From CAYVQZ01 sp964453435 (lineage in GTDB: Bacteria > Abyssobacteria > SURF-5): a stretch of 11,943 nt of DNA. A program made the translations under genes and the position numbers. This document shows positions 1-6,479 of the stretch, one piece after another. The stretch covers positions 1 through 11,943 of the forward strand of contig CAYVQZ010000092.1 in the NCBI GenBank assembly GCA_964453435.1, in the 5' to 3' direction. Below the pieces are notes generated by a model. That model ran no database searches, was not told where the DNA came from, and saw only the letters and a program-made list of their open reading frames with translations. The stretch's first letter is position 1; every line of letters starts with the position of its first letter.

Positions 1-339
1 CTAGGCACCGCCCTTGCGATTCTGCCGGCGGTGCTCCTTGCGCTGATTGAATTCGCCGACCTCATTCACCCCGTCGCCACCCTGCTGGTTTTCGTGATCG
101 GACAAACGCTGGAGGGAACGGTCATCACGCCGCGGATAGTGGGCGAATCGATTGGACTGCACCCGGTTGTGGTTATCCTTGCAATCCTTGTGTTTGCGAA
201 GCTGATGGGATTTCTGGGAATACTGCTGGCTGTCCCGATAACCGCGGCGCTGAAGGTCTTGGCCGGCGAAGCGATAGCTCGATACAAACAGTCCAACTTG
301 TTTGCTCCCGAATCGAATGACGACTCAAGCTCATCCTGA
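1..339 (+). CDS. AI-2E family (PerM/YdiK/TqsA-like) transporter, C-terminal fragment
   Basis: This is the last 112 residues of a polytopic inner-membrane protein. Its start lies upstream of the window and the frame is open from base 1 to the TGA at 337-339. The fragment has at least three hydrophobic segments. Between them is the family hallmark, a GQTLEGTVITPRIVG loop followed by a LHPVVVILAILVFAKLMGFLGI-type helix pair and an AVP motif. This is the typical end of the AI-2E transporter family (PF01594). The tail after the last helix is short, hydrophilic and ends in four serines. Members include TqsA (autoinducer-2 export) and Na+/H+ antiporters, so the substrate cannot be inferred from the family. 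The gene overlaps the start of the next one by 23 bases, which suggests co-transcription. Family assignment is firm; function is open. Confidence 0.9.
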   Translation, partial: LGTALAILPAVLLALIEFADLIHPVATLLVFVIGQTLEGTVITPRIVGESIGLHPVVVILAILVFAKLMGFLGILLAVPITAALKVLAGEAIARYKQSNLFAPESNDDSSSS

Positions 340-1321
340 CAACCGCACGATAAGCGCTATCGTGACCAATTACAACGGGGCCACCTTCCTCTCCGACTGC
401 ATACGCTCGCTGCTCGACCAGACCCTGAGCCCCACAGAAATTCTCGTCGTCGACAACGACTCGACCGACGGTTCACAGGACCTTGTGCGCGACAGCTTCC
501 CGGATGTGCGGTTAATCGACATGGGTGAGAACGCAGGCTTCGCGAGGGCCACGAATGAGGGCATACGAAAATCCGCCGGCGACTTTGTGGCGCTTTTGAA
601 CAACGACGCGACCGCCGACAAGTTCTGGCTGGAGAACCTCATGCGAGCGCTGCGCGAACGCACGGATGTCGGCTTCTGCGCGTCGAAGATGCTGTTCTCG
701 TGGAACAGGAGCCTGATTAACAACGCGGGCATCGGAATCACCGATTACGCTCTGCCATACGACAGGGGCTTTCACCTGCCCGACAGCGAGGAATACGCGA
801 GAGACAGCCTTGTATTTGGCGCATGCGGCGGCGCTGCGCTGTTCAGGCGGAGCATGCTCGAACTGACAGGATTATTCGATGAAGATTTCTTCCTCTGCTA
901 TGACGACGCCGACCTGAGTTTTCGCGCCCAGTTGATGGGGTGCAAATGCCTTTACGCGGCCAATGCCGTCGTGTACCATGCCGGCGGCCGCACCGTTCCC
1001 TACCACGGCGAGACCGCGCGTTTTTATAGTTGCCGCCACTTTGTGGCGGTCATCGAAAAAAACCTTCCCGCCGGCATCCTTTGCCGGAGGCTGCACGCCA
1101 TCCTCTGGTTCTGCGTCAAGAACACCGTGCGCTCTTTTCTCGTTCATAAGGACTTGGTGAATTTGCGCGGATACCTCTCGGGAATCGCAGCGCTCAAGCG
1201 CAATCTTCCTCTCAGAAGAGAGATACGGCGGAATACCGTCGTCAGCACCGAATACATTCGTTCCTTGATGTCTTCCAAAAGCCGGATGTTGCGAGAGACC
1301 GGGCGCCCGGCGTCCTTTTGA
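317..1321 (+). CDS. Family 2 glycosyltransferase (WbbL/rhamnosyltransferase-like)
   Basis: This 334-residue cytoplasmic or membrane-associated glycosyltransferase has a GT-A fold and probably transfers a nucleotide-sugar residue to a polysaccharide or lipid-linked acceptor. Numbered from the ATG, the N-terminal strand is SAIVTNYNG (13-21). The nucleotide-binding VVDNDSTDGS is at 44-53, and NAGFARATNEGI follows at 72-83. The metal-site equivalent of DxD is LLNNDA (93-98). The acceptor-side acidic motif FLCYDDADLSFR is at 192-203, followed by VVYHAGGRT (218-226). This order is that of COG1216 proteins, and the length is usual for them. No long C-terminal membrane domain is present, only a hydrophobic patch near 261-276. 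An in-frame TTG at 302 would add five residues. I prefer the ATG although neither has a clear Shine-Dalgarno site. It overlaps the transporter gene by 23 bases and converges on the desulfurase fusion 78 bases further on. The sugar and acceptor are unknown. Confidence 0.9.
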   Translation: MTTQAHPDNRTISAIVTNYNGATFLSDCIRSLLDQTLSPTEILVVDNDSTDGSQDLVRDSFPDVRLIDMGENAGFARATNEGIRKSAGDFVALLNNDATADKFWLENLMRALRERTDVGFCASKMLFSWNRSLINNAGIGITDYALPYDRGFHLPDSEEYARDSLVFGACGGAALFRRSMLELTGLFDEDFFLCYDDADLSFRAQLMGCKCLYAANAVVYHAGGRTVPYHGETARFYSCRHFVAVIEKNLPAGILCRRLHAILWFCVKNTVRSFLVHKDLVNLRGYLSGIAALKRNLPLRREIRRNTVVSTEYIRSLMSSKSRMLRETGRPASF

Positions 1322-1399
1322 ATCGACGGAAACGCCGCGCGAAAATCACGACAGAAATTCATCACGCTCGCGGGTAAGGGGCGCCGAGCGCGCCAAGCG

Positions 1400-4300
1400 T
1401 CAACGGCAGGCCACAAAGCGAACGCTGCCGGCGGAATCGCGTAATATCTCATCGAAAACCGTCAGCGCATATTTTATGCCTTCTTCGTCGTTTCCCGAAC
1501 CAAGAGAGAGGCGAAGCGCGCAATGAGCGTCGTCGGCGCTCATATTCATAGCCAATAAGGCATGGGAGGGGTCGGGGTTTCCTGACTTGCATGCCGACCC
1601 GGACGAGCAATAGACACCACGCCGACCGAGAAACATCACCAGCGATTCCCCGCGCATGCCCGGGAGCGTCATGTTGAGAGTGTTCGGCAGCCGAAGCTCG
1701 GGATGGCCGTTCAGTCTGGCGCCCGGCACGAGTTCTCTTAACCCTTCCTCGAGCATGTCTCTGAGTCCCTTCACGCGTTGCATCTCGCCGCCGTTCAGAT
1801 TTCTTGACGCCAGCTCACACGCTTTCCCGAAACCCACGATATTTGGCACGCTCTCGGTTCCAGCCCTGAGCTTCTGTTCCTGGCTCCCACCGTGAATCAA
1901 AGGAGAAAGCCGGATGCCCTTGCGAACATAGAGCGCTCCAACGCCTTTCGGACCATGAATTTTGTGGGCGGAAACAGATAGAAGGTCAACGCCGAGTTTT
2001 TCGACATCGACTTCCAATTTCCCCAGGCCTTGCACGGCATCGGTGTGGAAGATGACACCATGCTCGCGAGCGGTTTGTGCCGCTTCGGATATGGGCTGGA
2101 CCGTTCCGACCTCGTTATTTGCGAGCATAACGCTGATGAGGATTGTTTCGGGCCGGATTGCCCGGGCCAACTCGGAGAGGTCGATGAGACCGCGCTCATC
2201 GACATCGAGGTACGTGATATCGAAACCAAATTCGGTGAGCGCCTTGCAGGTTGCCAGGACAGCGGGATGTTCGGCTTTTGTCGTAAGAATGTGGTTGCCT
2301 TTTTCCCTGTTTGCAAACGCGACGCCCTTGAGCGCCAGATTGTCGGCCTCGGAACCGCTCCCCGTGAAAATGATACGCTTCGCGGTGCAATTCAACATCT
2401 GAGCGATTTTCCGGCGCGCGCTCTCGACGGCTCTGCGGGCCTCCGAGCCGCGCTCATGAATGCTCGAAGGATTCCCGTATTCCCCCTTCAGGCAGTCGAC
2501 CATGATGTCGGCGACTTCCGGCGCTACGGGGGTGGTGGCATTATGGTCGAGATATACATGCCGAACGGTTTTGGCGGCGCCGGCCCTCGGCGTGACATTC
2601 AGGGGAACGGAAGTCGTGGCGGCGCTCGAAGGCCGACTTCCCGCCGCGGGGGAACTCTCATCCTTCACCACGTCCGCAAGCAGCGCCTTGTATACGGGGA
2701 ATCCGGATATCGGATCGCAGCGGGTCAGATCGGTCAGTTCATTGACGTTACACTCTTGCCACGCTTTTGAACCGAGCGGCCCTCCGCCTCCCATCGCGGC
2801 GTCTATCGCGCCGGCCATGATGTCGTGGGTAACCCGAGCCCGAAACCTCGCTTTTCCCCTCGGGCTCGTTACGTAAACCCAGTCGCCGTTGTCGATGCCG
2901 CGTTCCCTTGCGTCATTGACATTCATGGTGACTACGGGTTCCCCGGCTTCACGGTTGAGGCCCTCGACACCATGGTGCTGGCTTCGGAAATCCGTGAACA
3001 CGCGCGCTCCCGAGTTGAACACGAGCGGATACTCGACGGCCATTTCCGCATTTGAGAGAGGTCCTTCGGATGGTTCGGTGTAAACGGGTAACGGATCATA
3101 CCCATGTTCCTCAAGAATGGATGATGCAATTTCAAACTTGCCGCTCGGGGTATTGAAGCCCGGCTGGTTGTCGGGCCTGAGCAGTCCCTTCTCCCACTTC
3201 TTGTATTGCATCATGACGGCAGGCAGTCGGACTTCGCCGCCGGCTTGCACAACATCATCGAGGCTGTATCCCGAACCTTCGAGCACGTACTGTAAGAGCG
3301 CCTCTTCTGACTGTGGGTAGAGGCGCCCATACCCAAGCCGGTCGGCCAGTTCCGCCAAAATCAGAAAATCGTTTCTCGCTTCACCGACGGGTTCGATAAT
3401 TTTTTCGCGGATTTTGAACAGCGGGCCGTAGGTCATGTAGGAAGCGACCTCATACATTGTTGTGGCCGGAAGAACGATATCCGCGAACGCGGCGTCCGCC
3501 GTGAAATGCCTGTCGATGCAGACGAGGAACTCGAGAGAACCCAGCGTTTTCTTCCAAACCTCGGGCTGAGGCCATGCGGTTATGACGGAGGCTCCGAGAA
3601 TTATGAGTCCCCGGATTCTGTAAGGTTCTCCCCTCAGCACGGAGTCGGGGAGCGCGATCGCGTGTGATTCTCCCCGATACATGCTGTAAACGGGAAACCG
3701 GTCGCGGCCGAGCGCCTTTTTTATGTCCGGATTCGCAATTAACCCGTTCTTGTTTATCGGAAAAATGTTTTCCTTCATTCGGAAGACGAGTCCGCCGGGC
3801 ACGTCCAACTGTCCCGCCAGCGCCCACAATGTGAGGAGCGCACGGATTGCCTGCACCCCGCTGTCGGAGTACTCAAGCCCCGAATACATCACGGGACAGG
3901 CTCCGCGCGCGCCCGCAATCCTGCGGGCAAGGCTGCGGACGGTCTCAGATGGAACCCCCGTAATCCGCTCGACGGTCTCAGGGCGGAAGTGCTGGACATA
4001 GCTCCGCAGGTCGTCAAAACCGACGGTCCAGTTCTCTGCGAAATTCTCGTCGTACAATTCCTCCTCGATGAGCACGTTCATCATTCCGAGAGCCAGGGCG
4101 CCGTCGGTTCCCGGTCGGACGGGTACCCACTCGGCGTTCGTCTCTCGGGCGGTGTCGTTTCTGCGGGGGTCGATTGCTATCACTTCCGCGCCTCGTTCGC
4201 GCGCTCGAAGTATCTTAGAATGCGCGACAGGGGGCGAGTCCGTCGCCGGATTCGCGCCCCAGACAACGATGAGTTCGGCCTGCTCGATCTCGGTATCCAT

Positions 4301-4852
4301 CGTGATGAGCATCTCCCCCATTGTGACATGCGGGGCTATCATTGCAAACGAGACGTAGCACAGGGCGCCGACACCGAGCGTGTTGGGCGAGCCAAACGGG
4401 AAAAGCACGCTCGAAGCGGAGGAAACCGCGACACCTTTCGGCTGGAACACGTCGCACATTGCGAGTTCGAAGCTCCCCCTGCCCGTATATATTGCCGTCG
4501 CCTCCGGCCCGCAACGAGCCTTGATTTCCTGCAGCTTGTCGGCAATGGCTGCCATGGCCTCATCCCACGAAATTCTCTCGAATTCGTAGGTTCCCTTGGG
4601 CCCGACACGTCTCATGGGATATCTGAGGCGATTCGGATCGTTTACTATTTGGGCAGAGTGCCTGCCGATGGCGCAAATCATCCCGAGCGCATGGTCCGGG
4701 AGCGGTTCGACACGAACCATTCGCCCATCCTCGAGGTGAACCCGCACCCAACACCCGGCCGGGCAGATACCGCACAGGCCATCCTTGACTTCCCTTCCGT
4801 GGTGTGTATCCGAAACATTGACTTGCGAAATGTTGACAGACGTCTTGTTCAT
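1400..4852 (-). CDS. Molybdopterin oxidoreductase-cysteine desulfurase fusion, probable metallopterin-dependent ergothioneine synthase
   Basis: The protein has 1150 residues in one uninterrupted frame. Residues 20-728 are a complete bis-MGD molybdo/tungstoenzyme. The 4Fe-4S ligands are C27, C30, C34 and C60. The DPRRNDTA pterin-binding strand starts at 228, and the C-terminal MGD-binding domain spans about 608-728 and ends in DPISG. C165, in a GSPN-x(7)-C context, aligns with the metal-ligand cysteine of PsrA/PhsA-type enzymes. Residues 731-763 are an Ala/Ser/Pro-rich linker. Residues 766-1150 are a full-length group I cysteine desulfurase: YLDHNATTP (767-775), H862, D938, Q941, PLP lysine K964 (SAHKIHGPKG) and persulfide cysteine C1088 (SSGSAC). 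No Tat or Sec signal is visible, so it is cytoplasmic. It starts inside the stop codon of the EgtD-like gene (ATGA), with AGAGG nine bases upstream. Inferred role: transfer cysteine sulfur to the metal centre and insert it into hercynine C2. An alternative is a molybdoenzyme that sulfurates its own cofactor. The domains are certain; the substrate is inferred. Confidence 0.9.
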   Translation of the reverse strand: MNKTSVNISQVNVSDTHHGREVKDGLCGICPAGCWVRVHLEDGRMVRVEPLPDHALGMICAIGRHSAQIVNDPNRLRYPMRRVGPKGTYEFERISWDEAMAAIADKLQEIKARCGPEATAIYTGRGSFELAMCDVFQPKGVAVSSASSVLFPFGSPNTLGVGALCYVSFAMIAPHVTMGEMLITMDTEIEQAELIVVWGANPATDSPPVAHSKILRARERGAEVIAIDPRRNDTARETNAEWVPVRPGTDGALALGMMNVLIEEELYDENFAENWTVGFDDLRSYVQHFRPETVERITGVPSETVRSLARRIAGARGACPVMYSGLEYSDSGVQAIRALLTLWALAGQLDVPGGLVFRMKENIFPINKNGLIANPDIKKALGRDRFPVYSMYRGESHAIALPDSVLRGEPYRIRGLIILGASVITAWPQPEVWKKTLGSLEFLVCIDRHFTADAAFADIVLPATTMYEVASYMTYGPLFKIREKIIEPVGEARNDFLILAELADRLGYGRLYPQSEEALLQYVLEGSGYSLDDVVQAGGEVRLPAVMMQYKKWEKGLLRPDNQPGFNTPSGKFEIASSILEEHGYDPLPVYTEPSEGPLSNAEMAVEYPLVFNSGARVFTDFRSQHHGVEGLNREAGEPVVTMNVNDARERGIDNGDWVYVTSPRGKARFRARVTHDIMAGAIDAAMGGGGPLGSKAWQECNVNELTDLTRCDPISGFPVYKALLADVVKDESSPAAGSRPSSAATTSVPLNVTPRAGAAKTVRHVYLDHNATTPVAPEVADIMVDCLKGEYGNPSSIHERGSEARRAVESARRKIAQMLNCTAKRIIFTGSGSEADNLALKGVAFANREKGNHILTTKAEHPAVLATCKALTEFGFDITYLDVDERGLIDLSELARAIRPETILISVMLANNEVGTVQPISEAAQTAREHGVIFHTDAVQGLGKLEVDVEKLGVDLLSVSAHKIHGPKGVGALYVRKGIRLSPLIHGGSQEQKLRAGTESVPNIVGFGKACELASRNLNGGEMQRVKGLRDMLEEGLRELVPGARLNGHPELRLPNTLNMTLPGMRGESLVMFLGRRGVYCSSGSACKSGNPDPSHALLAMNMSADDAHCALRLSLGSGNDEEGIKYALTVFDEILRDSAGSVRFVACR

Positions 4853-5883
4853 TCCTCACAACCTCTTTGCAAAAGCAGCAGAGCAAACCAATCCCGCTCA
4901 TCCGTGAAAACCTTGACCGGAGCGAGACCGAAGGATTCGAGACGCGGGATAAGTTCGGCGAGCCTGAATTTCCGGCTGATCTCGACGCGTACCCTTTCAC
5001 CCGCCCGAACCCCGACTGTCTTCTTTGTCGGACCGATATGAATCCCTTGATCGGCATGGAACAACGCGTCTATTTCAATCCGGCTGCGTTTCGTCGAAAA
5101 TCGCGCCACATGTTCTATCTTATTCAGGTCAACGCCGGAATCGAGTTCGCGGTTCATGCGCGCGAAAAGGTTGCGCGTGAACGCGGCGGTCACACCCGCC
5201 CTGTCGTTGTACGCGGCCTCAAGCACGCCAATATCTTTGACCAGATCGACGCCGAGGAGAAAGAAGTCGCCCGGCTGGAGACATTGAGAGATTCCGGTCC
5301 AGAACACGGTGCCTTCCTCCTCGTTGAAATTGCCAAGGGTGCTGCCCAGAAAAATCACCATCACGGGAGAAAGTTCCTCGAGAAAAGGGAAAGCGCATTC
5401 GTATGTTGCATTGATTCCGGCGACCCTGACTTCCGGATGACGATGTCCTATTGAGGCGCATGCATGCTCCAGCGCTTCCCTGCTGACATCGACCGGCACA
5501 TAATGCGCCGACTCGCATTTGTCGAGGTACGCCGAAAAGATATGGTGAGTCTTCACCGAATAGCCCGACCCCAGCTCGACGAGGGGTACCGGCCCGGTTA
5601 GCTTGCTTATCTCACAGGCATGTCTTTTCAGGATAGCCGCCTCCGTCCTCGTGGGATAATACTCCGACAGCGTGCAAATCTCATCGAACAGTTCGCTTCC
5701 CCTGGCATCATAAAGAAACCGGCATTCGAGCCATTTCGGCGAGTCGCTCAAAGTCCTCGTGACGGAAAGGGCAAAATCCATCACCGGGTCCTTCTTTTCG
5801 GAAAGGTTGATGATTGTGTTCTCGCCGTTTTGCAGAATGCAATTGATTTGGGTTGCGACATCTCCGTATACATGGTAATTCAT
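4849..5883 (-). CDS. egtD: L-histidine N-alpha-methyltransferase (EgtD-like)
   Basis: This SAM-dependent enzyme is predicted to trimethylate the alpha-amino group of histidine, giving hercynine, the first step of ergothioneine synthesis. It has 344 residues from the ATG, slightly longer than mycobacterial EgtD. Family marks in order are FLYDARGSELFDEI (56-69), SEYYPTRTEA (73-82), the SAM-binding ELGSG (103-107) and PVDVS (130-134), FLGSTLGNF (178-186), VDLVKD (212-217), AAYND (223-227) and GVTAAFTRN (230-238). RVEISRKFR is at 299-307. N185, Y225, E301 and S303 align with the EgtD residues known to hold the histidine amino group and imidazole. A TTG nine bases upstream is an alternative start. 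I prefer the ATG at 5883 because GGGGGTGA sits at a workable distance from it and almost touches the TTG. It is the first gene of an operon with the molybdoenzyme-desulfurase fusion. A dipeptide or other amine methyltransferase of the same family is possible but less likely. Confidence 0.88.
   Translation of the reverse strand: MNYHVYGDVATQINCILQNGENTIINLSEKKDPVMDFALSVTRTLSDSPKWLECRFLYDARGSELFDEICTLSEYYPTRTEAAILKRHACEISKLTGPVPLVELGSGYSVKTHHIFSAYLDKCESAHYVPVDVSREALEHACASIGHRHPEVRVAGINATYECAFPFLEELSPVMVIFLGSTLGNFNEEEGTVFWTGISQCLQPGDFFLLGVDLVKDIGVLEAAYNDRAGVTAAFTRNLFARMNRELDSGVDLNKIEHVARFSTKRSRIEIDALFHADQGIHIGPTKKTVGVRAGERVRVEISRKFRLAELIPRLESFGLAPVKVFTDERDWFALLLLQRGCEE
4862..4866 (-). promoter_or_regulatory. 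Ribosome binding site of the fusion gene, inside the upstream CDS
   Basis: On the minus strand AGAGG lies nine bases before the ATG at 4852, with a second purine run (GTGAGGA) touching the ATG. Both are inside the last codons of the EgtD-like gene, whose TGA overlaps the ATG as ATGA. This fixes the start of the fusion and implies translational coupling of the two enzymes. Confidence 0.7.
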
Positions 5884-6111
5884 GCTCGCCAATTCACCCC
5901 CATTCGTATAGCTAAAACTTAACGATGATTCCCGGCGTGCGCAAATATTCCATGTGGCTTTGATAACCTATAACCAAACCGGAAAGAGAAACCGACCTGG
6001 CTGAATTAGGAAGATATCATCAGACGCCAGCGCCTGCAATACGGTCACGCTCATAATTCCATGGACGGCCCAATGGGAAGAGAAACTGTCTCACGGTTGC
6101 CCGGCGCAGGC

Positions 6112-6153
6112 GTTATTGGGGGGACTTCATGCCGCATGGTGTCCCCCAATAAC
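6112..6153. repeat. Inverted repeat with 11-bp perfect arms
   Basis: GTTATTGGGGG (6112-6122) is the exact reverse complement of CCCCCAATAAC (6143-6153). Pairing can continue inward as AC/GT with one bulged G. The loop contains its own small palindrome, CATG-CCG-CATG (6129-6139). No T tract follows on either strand, so it is not a classic intrinsic terminator. It could be an operator, an RNA hairpin in a 5' leader or the end of a degenerate mobile repeat. Confidence 0.7.
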
Positions 6154-6177
6154 CCGGATTGCTTCGAACCCTAATTC

Positions 6178-6324
6178 CGGGGACAAGTGAATCCGTCTCA
6201 CGATTGCTCAGCGAAGGGGACTCAGCGCAGGAGGACTGTACCCAATTACGGAATCCCCCGTCTTTTGCGTTGAGCGCAGCGAAATACCGCGCAGTCGCGG
6301 GATAGGTTGGCGGACTTGTCCCCG
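6178..6324. repeat. Widely spaced inverted repeat, 11-bp perfect arms
   Basis: CGGGGACAAGT (6178-6188) is the exact reverse complement of ACTTGTCCCCG (6314-6324), 125 bases apart. Between them lies a small perfect hairpin, CCGCG-CAGT-CGCGG (6287-6300). The spacing and the coding-free interior would suit a miniature transposable element or a folded non-coding RNA. No target-site duplication was recognised. Confidence 0.6.
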
Positions 6325-6339
6325 AAGCACGGATTGCCA

Positions 6340-6360
6340 ACCGTGAGACCCACTCACGGT
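6340..6360. repeat. Hairpin, 8-bp stem and 5-nt loop
   Basis: ACCGTGAG (6340-6347) pairs perfectly with CTCACGGT (6353-6360) around the loop ACCCA. Its left arm overlaps the inverted copy of the GTCTCACGRTTG element. It ends 119 bases before the acyl-CoA ligase ATG, so it may lie in or just upstream of that gene's promoter region. Confidence 0.6.
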
Positions 6361-6398
6361 CCCTTACGCTGAACAATCGCGGGATGGATCGTAAAACC

Positions 6399-6427
6399 TT
6401 TTTTGTCGGCGAAAAATATGATAGAAT
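6399..6427 (+). promoter_or_regulatory. Possible promoter of the first acyl-CoA ligase (weak)
   Basis: A TAGAAT hexamer (6422-6427) within TATGATAGAAT resembles a sigma-70 -10 box. A T run (6399-6404) lies 17 bases upstream in place of a -35 box but is a poor match. The A/T-rich character stands out from the repeat-rich G+C sequence before it. It is weakly supported. Confidence 0.3.
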
Positions 6428-6469
6428 CTGGACGCGGTTCTTATTGGCGATTCACGGGACAATATTTTT

Positions 6470-6475
6470 GAGGTG
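6470..6475 (+). promoter_or_regulatory. Ribosome binding site deciding the ligase start
   Basis: GAGGTG ends four bases before the ATG at 6480. No comparable site precedes the in-frame ATG at 6384, and the 32 residues between the two resemble nothing in the family. The start at 6480 is therefore preferred. Confidence 0.65.
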
Positions 6476-6479
6476 CTCA

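Larger units (their letters stand above)
6088..6349. repeat. Repeated GTCTCACGRTTG element, two direct copies and one inverted
   Basis: GTCTCACGGTTG occurs at 6088-6099. A copy with one mismatch, GTCTCACGATTG, is at 6195-6206. The exact reverse complement of the first copy is at 6338-6349. Three occurrences of a 12-mer within about 260 bases exceed chance expectation and suggest a repeated binding site or a rearranged repeat family. Confidence 0.6.
5884..6479. other. Divergent intergenic spacer, repeat-rich, no supported gene
   Basis: This stretch of almost 600 bases separates the two divergent transcription units. The only sizeable reading frame, on the minus strand at 6113-6376, coincides with the inverted repeats, resembles no protein family I know and lacks a convincing ribosome site. 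I read it as non-coding. The part from about 6080 to 6385 is filled with short inverted and direct repeats, listed separately. The part from 5884 to 6080 should hold the promoter of the egtD-like operon, but no clear -35/-10 pair was found there. The part after 6385 is A/T-rich and should carry the promoter of the acyl-CoA ligase. Confidence 0.6.

Noticed and set aside
1380..1394. GGCGC-CGAGC-GCGCC hairpin between the convergent genes as a terminator
   Set aside because: The stem has only five pairs, all G/C, and no T tract follows on either strand. It is too weak to call.
2030..2770. Plus-strand open frame of 246 codons
   Set aside because: It is antisense to the desulfurase domain and linker. 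Those residues on the minus strand carry the conserved motifs.
1400..4852. Catalytic subunit of a formate dehydrogenase or respiratory polysulfide reductase
   Set aside because: There is no partner subunit, no export signal and no x-K-G after the fourth cluster cysteine. The fused desulfurase and coupling to egtD point to a biosynthetic sulfur-insertion role, though the family origin may be that branch.
3989..5041. Plus-strand open frame of 350 codons
   Set aside because: It is antisense to the metallopterin domain and the end of the EgtD-like gene, and its translation has no recognisable domain.
6113..6376. Minus-strand open frame of 87 codons in the divergent spacer
   Set aside because: It is made largely of the inverted repeats described there, with no family resemblance and no convincing ribosome site.
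6384..6479. N-terminal extension of the first acyl-CoA ligase from the ATG at 6384
   Set aside because: The extra 32 residues resemble nothing in the family and overlap the likely promoter. GAGGTG precedes the ATG at 6480.
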